Below the pieces are notes generated by a model. It was not told the origin of the DNA, did not search any database, and saw only the letters and a list, made by a program, of their open reading frames with translations. Source: Bacillota bacterium (GTDB taxonomy: Bacteria > Bacillota > Clostridia > Christensenellales > CAG-138). From it: DNA of 64,000 nt. The position numbers were made by a program, and so were the translations under genes. The stretch spans positions 62,001 to 126,000 of the forward strand of contig JAEYCM010000030.1 of assembly GCA_023455425.1 (NCBI GenBank). The letters are read 5' to 3'. Shown one piece after another: positions 51,641-60,866 of the stretch. The first letter of the stretch is position 1. Each line of letters begins with the position of its first letter.

Positions 51641-52669
51641 TCACTGCACCAGCGGCCTGCGGCGTTTTGATTGCTTCATCCATTGCACAATATCAGAAAG
51701 CGTTTCTTTTAATGGCCGCGTGCTGTAGCCAAGCTCGCGCGTGGCCTTTTCATGCGAGTAAGCGGCGTTCTGCGTAATGGTAAACAGCGAATACCGGGTG
51801 AAGATCGGCGGCTTGCGGGAGAGCTTGTAGTAAAGCTCCATAAACGGCACGATTGCCTTTGCGGCCCACAGCGGCAAATAAAGTTTAAGCCGCCTTTTCC
51901 CCGCCACCTCGGAAAGCGTATCGAACAGCTCCCTTAGATCAATAAAGCGGTTGGAAAGGATATAGCATTCGCCGCTTTTGCCCTTCTCCGCCGCAAGCAA
52001 AATGCCGCGCGCCACATCGCGGACGTCCACAAAATCAAACCCGCCGTGTATGGCCGCGGGCAACCGCCCATGCACAAAGCTTGCAATCAAATGCGCCATA
52101 TTGCCTGTAGGCAATCCTTTCGGCCCGATGATGCCCGCCGGATGCACGGCCACCGTATCCAATCCCTGTTTTGCGGCGTCCAGCACAAGCCTTGTGGCGG
52201 CAGCCTTGGTTTTGGCGTAATATCCCTTGACCGCGCCGGGATCAAACGAGGCAATTTCCTTCATATCCTGGCCAAAGGGCAGCAGCGGGATGGCGTGGAC
52301 GGAACTGACATATACAAGCCGCTTTGCGCGGTGTTCCATGCACGCATCCACAACATTGACCGTACCATTCACATTGACGTCATAGACCCGCGGGTCCGCA
52401 TGCTCCGAAATGGAAACGATGCCCGCGCAATGGATGACGATGAACTGCGCCGATTTAGCGTTTTCAAACAGCTGATTGAGCGTATCCCGCTCGCAGACGT
52501 TTCCCGTATATTGCGTAAGCAGCCCTTCATTGCGCTCCGCAAAAGGCAGGCAGCTTTCCCCGGGCAGCATAAACGCGCGTACTTCTTTGCCCTGGTTTAG
52601 AAGTTCCTGCACCACGTGGCCGCCCAAGTGGCCTGCCGCCCCCGTTACGATATAAATCAGCTTTTCCAT
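51641..52669 (-). CDS. NAD-dependent epimerase/dehydratase family protein
   Basis: Extended short-chain dehydrogenase, 342 residues, similar to dihydroflavonol reductase/3-beta-HSD-type members. NAD-binding motif IVTGAAGHLGGHV at the N-terminus, catalytic YYAKTK with Tyr and Lys, the upstream Ser in VSSVHAIP, and the substrate-site segment AVHPAGIIGP. The substrate is unknown. A TetR-type gene is divergent from it across 214 bases and probably controls it. AAGGAGAAC precedes ATG 52669. Confidence 0.85.
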   Translation of the reverse strand: MEKLIYIVTGAAGHLGGHVVQELLNQGKEVRAFMLPGESCLPFAERNEGLLTQYTGNVCERDTLNQLFENAKSAQFIVIHCAGIVSISEHADPRVYDVNVNGTVNVVDACMEHRAKRLVYVSSVHAIPLLPFGQDMKEIASFDPGAVKGYYAKTKAAATRLVLDAAKQGLDTVAVHPAGIIGPKGLPTGNMAHLIASFVHGRLPAAIHGGFDFVDVRDVARGILLAAEKGKSGECYILSNRFIDLRELFDTLSEVAGKRRLKLYLPLWAAKAIVPFMELYYKLSRKPPIFTRYSLFTITQNAAYSHEKATRELGYSTRPLKETLSDIVQWMKQSKRRRPLVQ

Positions 52670-52748
52670 TGTTCTCCTTGCCTTTCCGTTGCCGCAGTCC
52701 TTGCTTTGTGCGCATTATCGAACACCGTGTTGATTTACGCTCATGCTT

Positions 52749-52778
52749 ATATTATGATATACCTTGTCATATAATCAA
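52749..52778 (-). promoter_or_regulatory. promoter of the epimerase gene
   Basis: On the minus strand TTGATT (52778-52773), an 18-base spacer and TAATAT (52754-52749). GTTGATT at 52733 and AATCAAC at 52773 form a wide inverted repeat around it that may bind the divergent TetR. Confidence 0.5.
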
Positions 52779-52883
52779 CAGACAGTTCGGTATCGTTTGC
52801 GCGTTACCGGTCATTTGGATTTTTGCTGTCTGTTTACCGGGTGCCGGAAATTCAAACTTATTGTGAACGGAGCATAAGGCCGT

Positions 52884-53471
52884 ATGAAGCAGGAAAGAAC
52901 CGACCGCAGGGTCAAATACACGAAAATGGTGCTTAGGCAAAGTCTCCTAGAGCTGCTTGAGGAGCAGCCCATTTCCAAGCTGACGGTCACGGACCTTTGC
53001 GCCCGGGCGGACGTCAACCGCAACACGTTCTATGCGCATTATCAAAGCCCGTTCGACCTTCTGATGCAGATCGAAGACGAGCTGTATGAAGAAATCATGC
53101 GCTCGGTGGAGCGCTCCCTTTCCGCCCGCACCATGAGCACCTTCCTGCTCGAAGTCTGCCAGTCCATTGAAGCAAACGGCGACCTGTGCAGACTTTTAGT
53201 ATCCGAACACGGGGACAAGGATTTTTTACGGCGCGTCATGCAGGTGGCACACGACTGGAGCATTGCGGAGTGGAGCGCGCGACCAGGCGACCTGGACCGG
53301 GAAGGTATGGAGCTTCTGTATTCCTTTGCGGCAAACGGCAGCATCGCCGTGATCGAAGGCTGGATCAAGTCCAACATGCAAAAAAGCCCGCAGGAGATCG
53401 CCATGCTCATTGAAAAAATGACACGCAGCGGCCAAGCCGCATTTTTCCCATCTTCCTCGGATATCATGTAG
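52884..53471 (+). CDS. TetR-family regulator
   Basis: A 195-residue regulator. N-terminal HTH ISKLTVTDLCARADVNRNTF followed by the YAHYQSPFDLL helix; the C-terminal part resembles the TetR_C domain found in dihydroxyacetone-kinase-type regulators, though weakly. Divergent from the epimerase gene, its likely target. A GGAG site (ACGGAGCATAAGG) precedes the ATG. Confidence 0.85.
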   Translation: MKQERTDRRVKYTKMVLRQSLLELLEEQPISKLTVTDLCARADVNRNTFYAHYQSPFDLLMQIEDELYEEIMRSVERSLSARTMSTFLLEVCQSIEANGDLCRLLVSEHGDKDFLRRVMQVAHDWSIAEWSARPGDLDREGMELLYSFAANGSIAVIEGWIKSNMQKSPQEIAMLIEKMTRSGQAAFFPSSSDIM

Positions 53472-53573
53472 CATCTTAGCGTCTGCGCGGGGCGCGCGTT
53501 TGACCCGCGCGCCTTTTTGTTATATGGTGAAAGAAATAGAACCCTATCGTTTCACACAGGAGGTCTATAAATT

Positions 53574-54197
53574 ATGAAAGTCCTGCTCATCAACGGCAGC
53601 CCGCACAAGGAAGGATGTACCTATACCGCGCTGACCGAGGTCGCCGACGAATTGAACCGCCTTGGCGTGGAAACAGAGCTGTTCCATATCGGCACGCAGC
53701 CTGTCAGCGGATGTACCGCCTGCGGTTACTGCAGAAAGACGCAGTCCCTTCGGTGCGTGTACCAGGATACCGTCAATGAAGCGATCGCCAAGATGGAGCA
53801 GTCTGACGCCATGATCGTGGGTTCCCCCGTCCACTACGCCAGCGCCTGCGGTGCGTTGGTCTCTTTTCTGGACCGCATGTTTTACGCAAGCCGCGGCTTT
53901 GCTTTCAAACCGGGGGCCGCCATCGTCACCTGCCGCCGCGGCGGCGCTACGGCGGCGTTTGATCAATTGAACAAGTATTTCCTCATTTCCGGCATGCCGC
54001 TTGCTTCCTCGCAATATTGGAACATGGCGCACGGCAACACGCCGGAAGAAATCAGGCAGGATCTTGAGGGCCTGCAAACCATGCGCACGCTGGCAAAAAA
54101 CATGGCGTGGCTGCTGCAATGCATTGAGGCCGGAAAGCTTCACAACGTACCGCTGCCCGAGGTTGAGCCGCGGCAGGTCACGAATTTTATCCGGTAA
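53574..54197 (+). CDS. flavodoxin-fold NAD(P)H-dependent FMN reductase
   Basis: A 207-residue flavoprotein. The FMN phosphate loop INGSPHKEGCTYTAL is at the N-terminus, then GCTACGYCRKTQSLRC, a Cys cluster common to clostridial iron-sulfur-flavoprotein-like reductases, and the flavin-contact segment GSPVHYASACGALVSFLDR. It probably reduces a flavin, quinone or disulfide. AGGAGG precedes ATG 53574. It lies 6 bases before a GNAT gene and forms an operon with it. Confidence 0.85.
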   Translation: MKVLLINGSPHKEGCTYTALTEVADELNRLGVETELFHIGTQPVSGCTACGYCRKTQSLRCVYQDTVNEAIAKMEQSDAMIVGSPVHYASACGALVSFLDRMFYASRGFAFKPGAAIVTCRRGGATAAFDQLNKYFLISGMPLASSQYWNMAHGNTPEEIRQDLEGLQTMRTLAKNMAWLLQCIEAGKLHNVPLPEVEPRQVTNFIR

Positions 54198-54203
54198 CGC
54201 AAT

Positions 54204-54722
54204 ATGGATTGGATACTTGAATCGGAGCGTCTACGGTTCCGGCATATTGTGGAAGCGGACTTTTTAAGCCTGTCTGACCTGCTGCAGGACGAAGAAGTGA
54301 TGTACGCATGGGAGCACGGCTTCTCGCACGAAGAAGTACGCGGCTTTATGGAGCGGACGTTTGCCCGTTACCGGGAAGACGGTTTTGGGCATTTTGCCGC
54401 AATCGAGAAGGAAACGGGCGCGTTTATCGGCGTGATCGGCCCCATCGTTGAGGTGGTGGAGGATGTTCCTTACATGGGGCTTGGCTATATCCTCAAAAAG
54501 CGGTATTGGGGAAAAGGGTATGCTGTGGAGGGCGCAAAAGCCTGCATGGCGTATGCGTTTGATCGGCTTGGCGCGCAGAAGGTCATCGCGGAGATCCGCC
54601 CGGAAAACCGCCCCTCCCGCAGGGTAGCCGAGCGGCTGGGCATGCGGGTGGAGCGGGAATTTGTAAAGCGCTACCGCGGCAAGGAAATGCCGCATCTGAT
54701 CTACAGCAAAACAAGGGAATAA
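54204..54722 (+). CDS. GNAT-family N-acetyltransferase (RimJ/RimL type)
   Basis: Transfers an acetyl group from acetyl-CoA to an amine. 172 residues. It starts with the RimJ/L-type strand ILESERLRFRHIVEADF, and has the acetyl-CoA loop ILKKRYWGKGYAVEGAKACM and the NRPSRRVAERLGMRVER segment. The acceptor is unknown. Second gene after the flavoprotein. Confidence 0.85.
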   Translation: MDWILESERLRFRHIVEADFLSLSDLLQDEEVMYAWEHGFSHEEVRGFMERTFARYREDGFGHFAAIEKETGAFIGVIGPIVEVVEDVPYMGLGYILKKRYWGKGYAVEGAKACMAYAFDRLGAQKVIAEIRPENRPSRRVAERLGMRVEREFVKRYRGKEMPHLIYSKTRE

Positions 54723-54800
54723 AGGTATCGCCACCTACGGTGGCGACGATAGATTATTTTATTTAATAGCGGGAGGGCTGCGCCCCCCGCGCCCCCTGGG
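54722..54800 (-). repeat. dispersed repeat R1, module Y (inverted copy)
   Basis: Read on the minus strand: CAGGGGGCGCGGGGGGCGCA, GCCCTCCCGCTATTAAATAA, then TATCGTCGCCACCGTAGGTG and GCGATACCTTT. It closely resembles the copies at 56788 and 61587. It starts right at the GNAT stop codon. The rest of 54801-54968 holds no gene. Confidence 0.8.
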
Positions 54801-54968
54801 CGGTGCTCAAAGGAAGGGGTGAGGATCGGTTGTGTGCCAAAGGCTGCACATCAATCCTTGTAGCTCCGAATGCACCATTCGGGGGCACGAAGTTCCCTCA
54901 AAGCGAAAACCGCCTTCGGCGCACTAATGCGTCGATATATTGAAACCTTCAAACAAGTTTATTACACT

Positions 54969-54993
54969 CAAAAGGGCCGCAATGCGGCCCTTT
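54969..54993 (-). terminator. terminator of the SulP gene
   Basis: AAAGGGCCGC / GCGGCCCTTT with a 3-base loop and an extra T on the minus strand. Confidence 0.7.
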
Positions 54994-55001
54994 GCATGTT
55001 C

Positions 55002-56636
55002 TTATGCGGCGAGCTTTTCCAGCGCCTGATCCGTGCTCCAATAGAAATGGTCCTCGCCGATCTTTTCGATCAGCTCCAATTTCTCGAATATCTCCCTGAC
55101 CGGGGGCTGGAGGCTTGCAAAATACACGGAGGTATTGTTTTGTGTAAGCCGCCCGCAGATTTCCTGCAGCGCCTGCACGCCGGACAGGTCCGCAAGCGGC
55201 ACGCCGCGCAGGGAGAATATAATCTGCTCCTTGCCGGAAAGCGCTTCAAGCGCGTCCTCCAAACGGCGCACAGAGCCAAAGTACAAAGGTCCCGTGATAT
55301 ACACTACCCCGGTGTGGGAAAGCTTTTCCGTAAACGCCGCCTGCTTGGGAAGCTTAGCCGGGATGACGTCGCTTACGGTCACCTGCATGTTGGAAACCTT
55401 GATCACAAACGTCATGACCGAGAAGAGCACGCCGATGACGATGGCCACAGTGAGGTCAAACACCACTGTACAGGCCATGGTGATGAAAAACTGGAGGATG
55501 GCGCTTGTGATCTTCTTACTGAATATCTCTTTGATGGCGTGCCATTCGTTCATGCGCCAGGCTGTCATAATCAGCACCCCGGCCAGCGCGCACAGCGGAA
55601 TGGCGGACATGACGCTGCCAAGCGCAAACATGGAAAGCAGCAGGACGGCTGAATGGATGATGCCGGTCAACCGGGTTTGCCCACCCGCCTTGATGGCGAC
55701 GCTGGTGCGGGCGATCGCGGCAGTCGCAGGTACGCCGCCAAAGAACGGCAGCACCACGTTGCCGATGCCCTGGGCGATAAGTTCCTGGGATGCGTTGAGC
55801 TTTTCGTTTTTCATGCGCCCTGCGCTTGCGCCGCATAAGAGGCTTTCGATCATCCCCAGCGCAGCAATGCTGATGGCGGGCATGACAAGCCCTCTGAGTT
55901 CTTTCAAGTGAATGGCGGAAAGCGTGAGCCGTTCCCCCAGCAGCAGCGTGCGGGGGATTTCCCCAACGCTTGTAACAGGAAGGCGAAACAGGATGTTCGC
56001 CCCGGTCGCGAGTATGATCGCAACGAGCGAGGCGGGGCAGACCTGGGCCCACTTCCTGGGATAAAACGCGATGAGCAAAATGACCGCAACGCCCATGATG
56101 AGCGCAGCCGGGTTAAAGGATGATTGCGGCAGCGTAAAGTAGCTGATGATGCGCTCAATGGTTTCTTCCCCGGCGGAAGTAAGACCCGTCAAATTGTTGA
56201 TCTGCCCCAGCGCAATGATGACGGCAATGCCGGAGGTAAAGCCGGTGATGACAGGCAAGGGAATAAAAGAAACAATATCCCCCAGCTTGAACACGCCCGC
56301 AAGGATGAGCATGACGCCGGACAGAAGGCAAGCCAGAAACACGCCGTTTAGCCCATACTGCGCGACAAGCGATACCAAAATCGCCGTCATGGCCCCCGTC
56401 GGCCCCGAAAGCTGGTACGAAGCGCCGGACAACGAGCCGATGACAAGCCCGGCTAGAATGGCGGTCACAAGCCCTGCGGCTGCGGACGCACCGCTGCTGA
56501 CCCCAAAAGCCAGCGCAAGGGGCAACGCGACCGCCGCCACCGTCACCCCAGCCAACACATCTTTTCCCAAACGCTTTGCGTCATAGCCCGCAAACTCTTT
56601 TTTGAGCATCCCGGTAAAACCCTGTAACAGCCGCAC
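55002..56636 (-). CDS. SulP-family anion transporter with STAS domain
   Basis: A 544-residue membrane transporter of sulfate, bicarbonate or another anion. It has about 12 to 14 spans. The SulP entry segment DVLAGVTVAAVALPLALAFG is followed by SYQLSGPTGAMTAILVSLVA and, near residue 290, GIGNVVLPFFGGVPATAAIA. A STAS domain occupies about residues 430 to 540 (GVVYITGPLYFGSVRRLEDAL). The anion is not settled. Alone, flanked on both sides by repeat R1 copies. Confidence 0.9.
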   Translation of the reverse strand: MRLLQGFTGMLKKEFAGYDAKRLGKDVLAGVTVAAVALPLALAFGVSSGASAAAGLVTAILAGLVIGSLSGASYQLSGPTGAMTAILVSLVAQYGLNGVFLACLLSGVMLILAGVFKLGDIVSFIPLPVITGFTSGIAVIIALGQINNLTGLTSAGEETIERIISYFTLPQSSFNPAALIMGVAVILLIAFYPRKWAQVCPASLVAIILATGANILFRLPVTSVGEIPRTLLLGERLTLSAIHLKELRGLVMPAISIAALGMIESLLCGASAGRMKNEKLNASQELIAQGIGNVVLPFFGGVPATAAIARTSVAIKAGGQTRLTGIIHSAVLLLSMFALGSVMSAIPLCALAGVLIMTAWRMNEWHAIKEIFSKKITSAILQFFITMACTVVFDLTVAIVIGVLFSVMTFVIKVSNMQVTVSDVIPAKLPKQAAFTEKLSHTGVVYITGPLYFGSVRRLEDALEALSGKEQIIFSLRGVPLADLSGVQALQEICGRLTQNNTSVYFASLQPPVREIFEKLELIEKIGEDHFYWSTDQALEKLAA

Positions 56637-56787
56637 GGCGAAATGATCCTCCCGTTCCTTACAGCAATCGACATAAATATGCGAATAATGCGCACTTTCG
56701 CCATTATAACATACGGAATATATCCGTCAATGCCGCAAATAGCGCACGAGTGCTGGCAAGCGTATCTTAGCAGCGCCCGCACGCCTC

Positions 56788-56914
56788 GTACTCAGGGGGC
56801 GCGGGGGGCAAAGCCCACCCGCTATTAAATAAAATAGTCTATCGCGGCAGCCCACAGGCTTAGTGTCCGAGGCGTACCCCGCCGAGGACGCGCCGCCGTA
56901 AGTGGCGATACCTT
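56788..56914 (+). repeat. dispersed repeat R1, modules Y and inverted X
   Basis: GTACTCAGGGGGCGCGGGGG, AAGCCCACCCGCTATTAAAT, then an inverted module X (AGTGTCCGAGGCGTACCCCG) in place of the Y hairpin, then AAGTGGCGATACCTTAAG. A mosaic of the two modules seen apart elsewhere. Confidence 0.75.
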
Positions 56915-56955
56915 AAGAAAATGAAAACATATGTAGATGCTTTTTTGACATGCTC

Positions 56956-57029
56956 AAAAGTGCGTCGGAACAACGCACTTTTAACCTAAAGAAAACCCGC
57001 TTATAAAGTCCATATGGCTTTATAAGCGG
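56956..57029. other. two hairpins upstream of the ftsK promoter
   Basis: AAAAGTGCGT / ACGCACTTTT (56956-56982), then CCGCTTATAAAG / CTTTATAAGCGG (56997-57029) with 12-bp arms. The second ends 5 bases before the -35 element of ftsK. On the minus strand it is followed by GTTTTCTTT, so it could stop transcripts moving left. Confidence 0.6.
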
Positions 57030-57033
57030 TCAT

Positions 57034-57062
57034 TTGCACGCCGCTTTTGAATGCGGTATAAT
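57034..57062 (+). promoter_or_regulatory. promoter of the ftsK-rimO-pgsA operon
   Basis: TTGCAC (57034-57039), a 17-base spacer and a perfect TATAAT (57057-57062), about 70 bases before the ftsK start. Confidence 0.75.
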
Positions 57063-57130
57063 AAGTTGAGTTTTTATGCGCGGCAGGATTTGCCGCAGAG
57101 CAATGCTGTTCACTATATGGAGGTGCGGCT

Positions 57131-59590
57131 TTGGCAAAGAGAAGGCCGAAAAAACGCAAGGAGGCGGAACAATCCCGCCGCGAGATCTGGGGCGTGGCGC
57201 TTGCCGCCATCGGCATTTTCCTTGGCGCCTGCATTTATTTCGGACAAGCCGGGTTGATTGGCGAAGCCATCCGGTCTGTTTCCTATGGCTTGAGCGGCCT
57301 GTTCTCGTATGCGTTCCCGCCCGCCTGCCTCATAGGCGGCATCGCGCTCATCGCCGTTGCGGATCAAAAGCCAAGAAAAGGCAGGGCTGCCCTTGTATTC
57401 ACAGGCATCTGGCTTGTGTTGGCGCTTCTGCATGTCATTGCCCGTCCCATATTGGGGGAGACTTCCTTCCTCATCTATGTGCGGGACGCTTATATTTATG
57501 GAACCGAACAGCTTTCCGGCGGCGGCGCAATAGGGGCGCTCCTTTCTTACCCGCTTCTGTTGCTGACCGGCGAAGCCGGGGCGTACATTTTCCTGATCGC
57601 GGGTATTCTGATCATTATCCTGTTGGTCACAAGCATTTCCCTGCGTGCAACCGGCCAGCAGGTCACTACCAAGGTAAAAGCGGGCATCCAGCAGGCCGCC
57701 CAGGCGCATGCCGCAAGGCGCGAGCTGTATACGGCGACCATCGACGAAGAAGAGACGCTTCCTGTCCCCCGTCTCCATAAGCCTGTCCGCAGGCGCATGA
57801 AGAAAACGGAGGACGACGGCCTGACCTTTATGCCCATAGAAGGACCGCTGCAAAAAAAAGCGCAGTCTTCTCAGGAAATGGAGTCCTCTTTTATCCCTTC
57901 TGTGCCTTCGCCGGCAATCGCTCCTCCTACCCCGCCTGTGTTCGAGGCGGATTTGGAGGATGATTTTCCGCCGTTTGAGCCGGATGATTTTGCGGCAACC
58001 CCGCTGCGCACCCCTAAAAAGCCAATACCTGAAGCGCTGCCCTTTTCCGAGCCGGTGCAGGTCAAGCTGAAACTGGAACCGGAGCCAAAGGCGGAAGCTC
58101 CCCTTCCCCCGCACCAGTCGGCGCAGGATATTCCGTATGTGCCGCCCTCGTTCAGCCTGTTGAACCCCGCGCTCGCAAGCTATGGGCGCAGCACCGAATC
58201 CCCTGCCGAAAAGGGCAAGCTGCTGGTGGATACGCTTGCAAGCTTCAATGTTTCGGCGAGAGTGGTCAACATCAGCGTCGGCCCCGTCATCACGCGGTAT
58301 GAGCTTGCCCCTGCGCCCGGCGTGCGCGTCAACCGTATCACCGCGCTTTCGGACGACATCGCGCTGGCACTCGCAGCACCCCGCGTGCGCATCGAAGCGC
58401 CCATCCCCGGCAAAGCCGCCGTGGGTATCGAGGTGCCCAATAAGGATACCGTGACGGTCGTATTGCGGGATGTGGTGGACAGCAAGGAGTTTGCTGCGTC
58501 CAAATCCCCCATTACGCTTGCTCTGGGCAAAGACATCGCCGGAAAGGTGATCGTAGCCGATCTTGCGAAGATGCCGCACCTTTTGATTGCGGGCGCGACG
58601 GGTTCCGGTAAAAGTGTCTGCATCAACGACATCATCATCTCCCTCATTTATAAATGCTCCCCAGCCGATTTGCAGCTGATCCTGGTCGACCCCAAGGTGG
58701 TGGAGCTTTCCGCATTCGGCGTGCTGCCGCACCTGAAGGTGCCGGTGGTGACGGACCCCAAGAAAGCCGCGGGCGCAATCGCGGGCGGCGTACGCGAAAT
58801 GACGGAGCGCTACAAGCGGTTCGCCAAGGCCGGCGCGCGCGATCTGGAGCGCTATAATGAGCTGCAGAAGGACCCGAAGGAAAAGCTGCCGAAACTGGTC
58901 ATCATCATAGACGAATTGGCCGACCTGATGATGGTGGCGCCGGATACCGTGGAAGACAGCATCTGCCGCATCGCGCAGCTTGGGCGCGCGGCGGGCATCC
59001 ATCTGATTGTCGCCACCCAGCGGCCCTCCGCGGACGTCATCACGGGCCTCATCAAAGCCAATATTCCCTCCCGTATCGCGTTTGCGGTTTCCTCCGCCAT
59101 CGATTCGCGCATCATACTCGACTCGGGCGGCGCGGAAAAGCTCTTGGGCCGCGGCGATATGCTCTTCCACCCCAACGGCGCGGGCAAGGCCGTGCGCGTA
59201 CAGGGCGCGTATGTTTCGGATGAAGAGGTGGAGCGGATTGTACAATACTTCAAGTCCCAGGCGCTCACGCCCGAATTCGACGAGCAATTGCTTGAAGAAA
59301 TGGACGTGGAGGAAAGCGCCGGCGCGCAGGGCAACGGCAAACAGGAGGATGATCTCTTGGGCGAGGCCGTGCGCATTGTATTGGACAGCGGACAGGCTTC
59401 CATCTCCATGATCCAGCGGCGGCTGCGCGTAGGGTACGCCCGTGCGGCGCGCTTAATAGACATTATGGAACAGCACGGCTATGTCAGCGGGTTTGACGGC
59501 GCGAAGCCAAGAAAGCTCCTGATCACCCGCGCGCAATATGAACAACTATTCGGCAACCAACCCGACATAAGTGAGGATATGGATGAGTGA
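57131..59590 (+). CDS. ftsK: DNA translocase FtsK/SpoIIIE
   Basis: Pumps chromosomal DNA through the closing septum at division or sporulation. 819 residues, start TTG 57131 behind GGAGGTG. Four or five N-terminal spans (residues about 20 to 175), a Pro/Glu-rich linker (about 190 to 350), then the motor: Walker A LIAGATGSGKS near residue 490, Walker B KLVIIIDELADLMMV, and RPSADVITGLIKANIPSRIA. The C-terminal gamma winged helix (about 745 to 805, SMIQRRLRVGYARAARLID) recognises polar DNA signals. It overlaps rimO by 8 bases. Confidence 0.95.
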   Translation: MAKRRPKKRKEAEQSRREIWGVALAAIGIFLGACIYFGQAGLIGEAIRSVSYGLSGLFSYAFPPACLIGGIALIAVADQKPRKGRAALVFTGIWLVLALLHVIARPILGETSFLIYVRDAYIYGTEQLSGGGAIGALLSYPLLLLTGEAGAYIFLIAGILIIILLVTSISLRATGQQVTTKVKAGIQQAAQAHAARRELYTATIDEEETLPVPRLHKPVRRRMKKTEDDGLTFMPIEGPLQKKAQSSQEMESSFIPSVPSPAIAPPTPPVFEADLEDDFPPFEPDDFAATPLRTPKKPIPEALPFSEPVQVKLKLEPEPKAEAPLPPHQSAQDIPYVPPSFSLLNPALASYGRSTESPAEKGKLLVDTLASFNVSARVVNISVGPVITRYELAPAPGVRVNRITALSDDIALALAAPRVRIEAPIPGKAAVGIEVPNKDTVTVVLRDVVDSKEFAASKSPITLALGKDIAGKVIVADLAKMPHLLIAGATGSGKSVCINDIIISLIYKCSPADLQLILVDPKVVELSAFGVLPHLKVPVVTDPKKAAGAIAGGVREMTERYKRFAKAGARDLERYNELQKDPKEKLPKLVIIIDELADLMMVAPDTVEDSICRIAQLGRAAGIHLIVATQRPSADVITGLIKANIPSRIAFAVSSAIDSRIILDSGGAEKLLGRGDMLFHPNGAGKAVRVQGAYVSDEEVERIVQYFKSQALTPEFDEQLLEEMDVEESAGAQGNGKQEDDLLGEAVRIVLDSGQASISMIQRRLRVGYARAARLIDIMEQHGYVSGFDGAKPRKLLITRAQYEQLFGNQPDISEDMDE

Positions 59591-60866
59591 CATCGGCGTA
59601 ATCTCTTTAGGCTGCTCCAAGAACCGCGTGGATACCGAGCGGATGCTCGGCATATTGGAAAACGCGGGCCACCGCATCGTAAACGAACCTGCAAAAGCCG
59701 AAGTGCTCATTGTCAATACCTGCGGCTTTATCGAACCCGCCAAACAGGAAAGCATCAATACCATACTCGAAATGGCGGCCTACAAAAAGAAGGGCCGCTG
59801 CAATACGCTTATTGTCACCGGCTGCCTTTCTGAACGCTACCGCAACGATCTCATCGAAGGCTTGCCCGAGGTAGACCACTTTTTAGGCGTACACGAATAC
59901 GAAACGCTGCCCGGGCTTTTGCCCAAGTGCGCCGTATGCTCGCCGCGCGCGGGAAGAAAGCTGACCACGCCCTTTTATTCCGCCTACCTTCGCGTAGGGG
60001 ACGGCTGCAACAACCGCTGCACCTACTGCGCCATCCCGCTCATCCGGGGACCTTTAAACAGCGTGCCCATGCCGCAGTTGCTTGACGAAGCGAAGACGCT
60101 TGTGGATACGGGCGTCACCGAGCTTACCATCATCGCGCAGGATACTTCCGGCTACGGCGTGGACCTCTACGGAAAACCCATGCTGCTGCCACTGATGGAG
60201 GAACTGACGAAGCTCCCCGCCTTAAAATGGCTGCGCGTACTCTATACCTACCCGGATACCGTGACGAAAGAACTGATCCAAGGCATCGCGGGCAACGAAA
60301 AGATCTGCAATTACCTGGACATTCCGTTACAGCACATCGACGACACCATGCTAAAGCGCATGCACCGCAGGGGAACGCGCGCGCACATTGAAGGCGTGCT
60401 TTCCTACATCCGGACCTATGCGCCGGATTTCATGCTGCGCACCACCATGATGGTAGGCTTTCCCGGCGAAACCGACGCGGAATTTACAAGCATGCTCACA
60501 TTCCTGCGCGAATATCCTTTTGACAGGCTGGGGGCGTTCGCCTTCTCCCCGGAAGAAAACACGGCGGCGGCCAATATGCCCGGCCAGGTCCCGGAGGAGG
60601 TCAAACAGCAACGGCTCGATACCCTGATGAAGCAGCAGCAGGCCATTTCCCGCGCCAGAAACGAAGCGCGCGTGGGCCGTACGGTAGAGGTATTGCTCGA
60701 GACGACGCGGGAGGGTATGACCTATGGCCGTTCCTACGCGGAGGCGCCCGAGGTGGACGGAGCGATCCTCCTTCCCTACAAGCCCCACCACAAGCCCGGA
60801 ACCTACGTGACCGCCCGCCTTACAAAGGCGCTGGAATACGACATGGTCGGAGAGGAACGCACATGA
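59583..60866 (+). CDS. rimO: ribosomal protein S12 methylthiotransferase RimO
   Basis: Adds a methylthio group to the conserved aspartate of ribosomal protein S12. 427 residues from ATG 59583 (GAGG 6 bases upstream). N-terminal UPF0004 domain with cysteines in ISLGCSKNRVDTE, VNTCGFI and TGCLSERY binding one Fe-S cluster; radical-SAM domain with CNNRCTYCAIP near residue 145; C-terminal TRAM domain. It overlaps both neighbours, so it is translated with ftsK and pgsA. Confidence 0.95.
   Translation: MSDIGVISLGCSKNRVDTERMLGILENAGHRIVNEPAKAEVLIVNTCGFIEPAKQESINTILEMAAYKKKGRCNTLIVTGCLSERYRNDLIEGLPEVDHFLGVHEYETLPGLLPKCAVCSPRAGRKLTTPFYSAYLRVGDGCNNRCTYCAIPLIRGPLNSVPMPQLLDEAKTLVDTGVTELTIIAQDTSGYGVDLYGKPMLLPLMEELTKLPALKWLRVLYTYPDTVTKELIQGIAGNEKICNYLDIPLQHIDDTMLKRMHRRGTRAHIEGVLSYIRTYAPDFMLRTTMMVGFPGETDAEFTSMLTFLREYPFDRLGAFAFSPEENTAAANMPGQVPEEVKQQRLDTLMKQQQAISRARNEARVGRTVEVLLETTREGMTYGRSYAEAPEVDGAILLPYKPHHKPGTYVTARLTKALEYDMVGEERT

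Noticed and set aside
57113..59287. 724-codon open frame antisense to ftsK
   Set aside because: It lies opposite a clear FtsK gene. The product is His/Arg/Gly-rich with no domain, as expected from the complement of GC-rich third positions.
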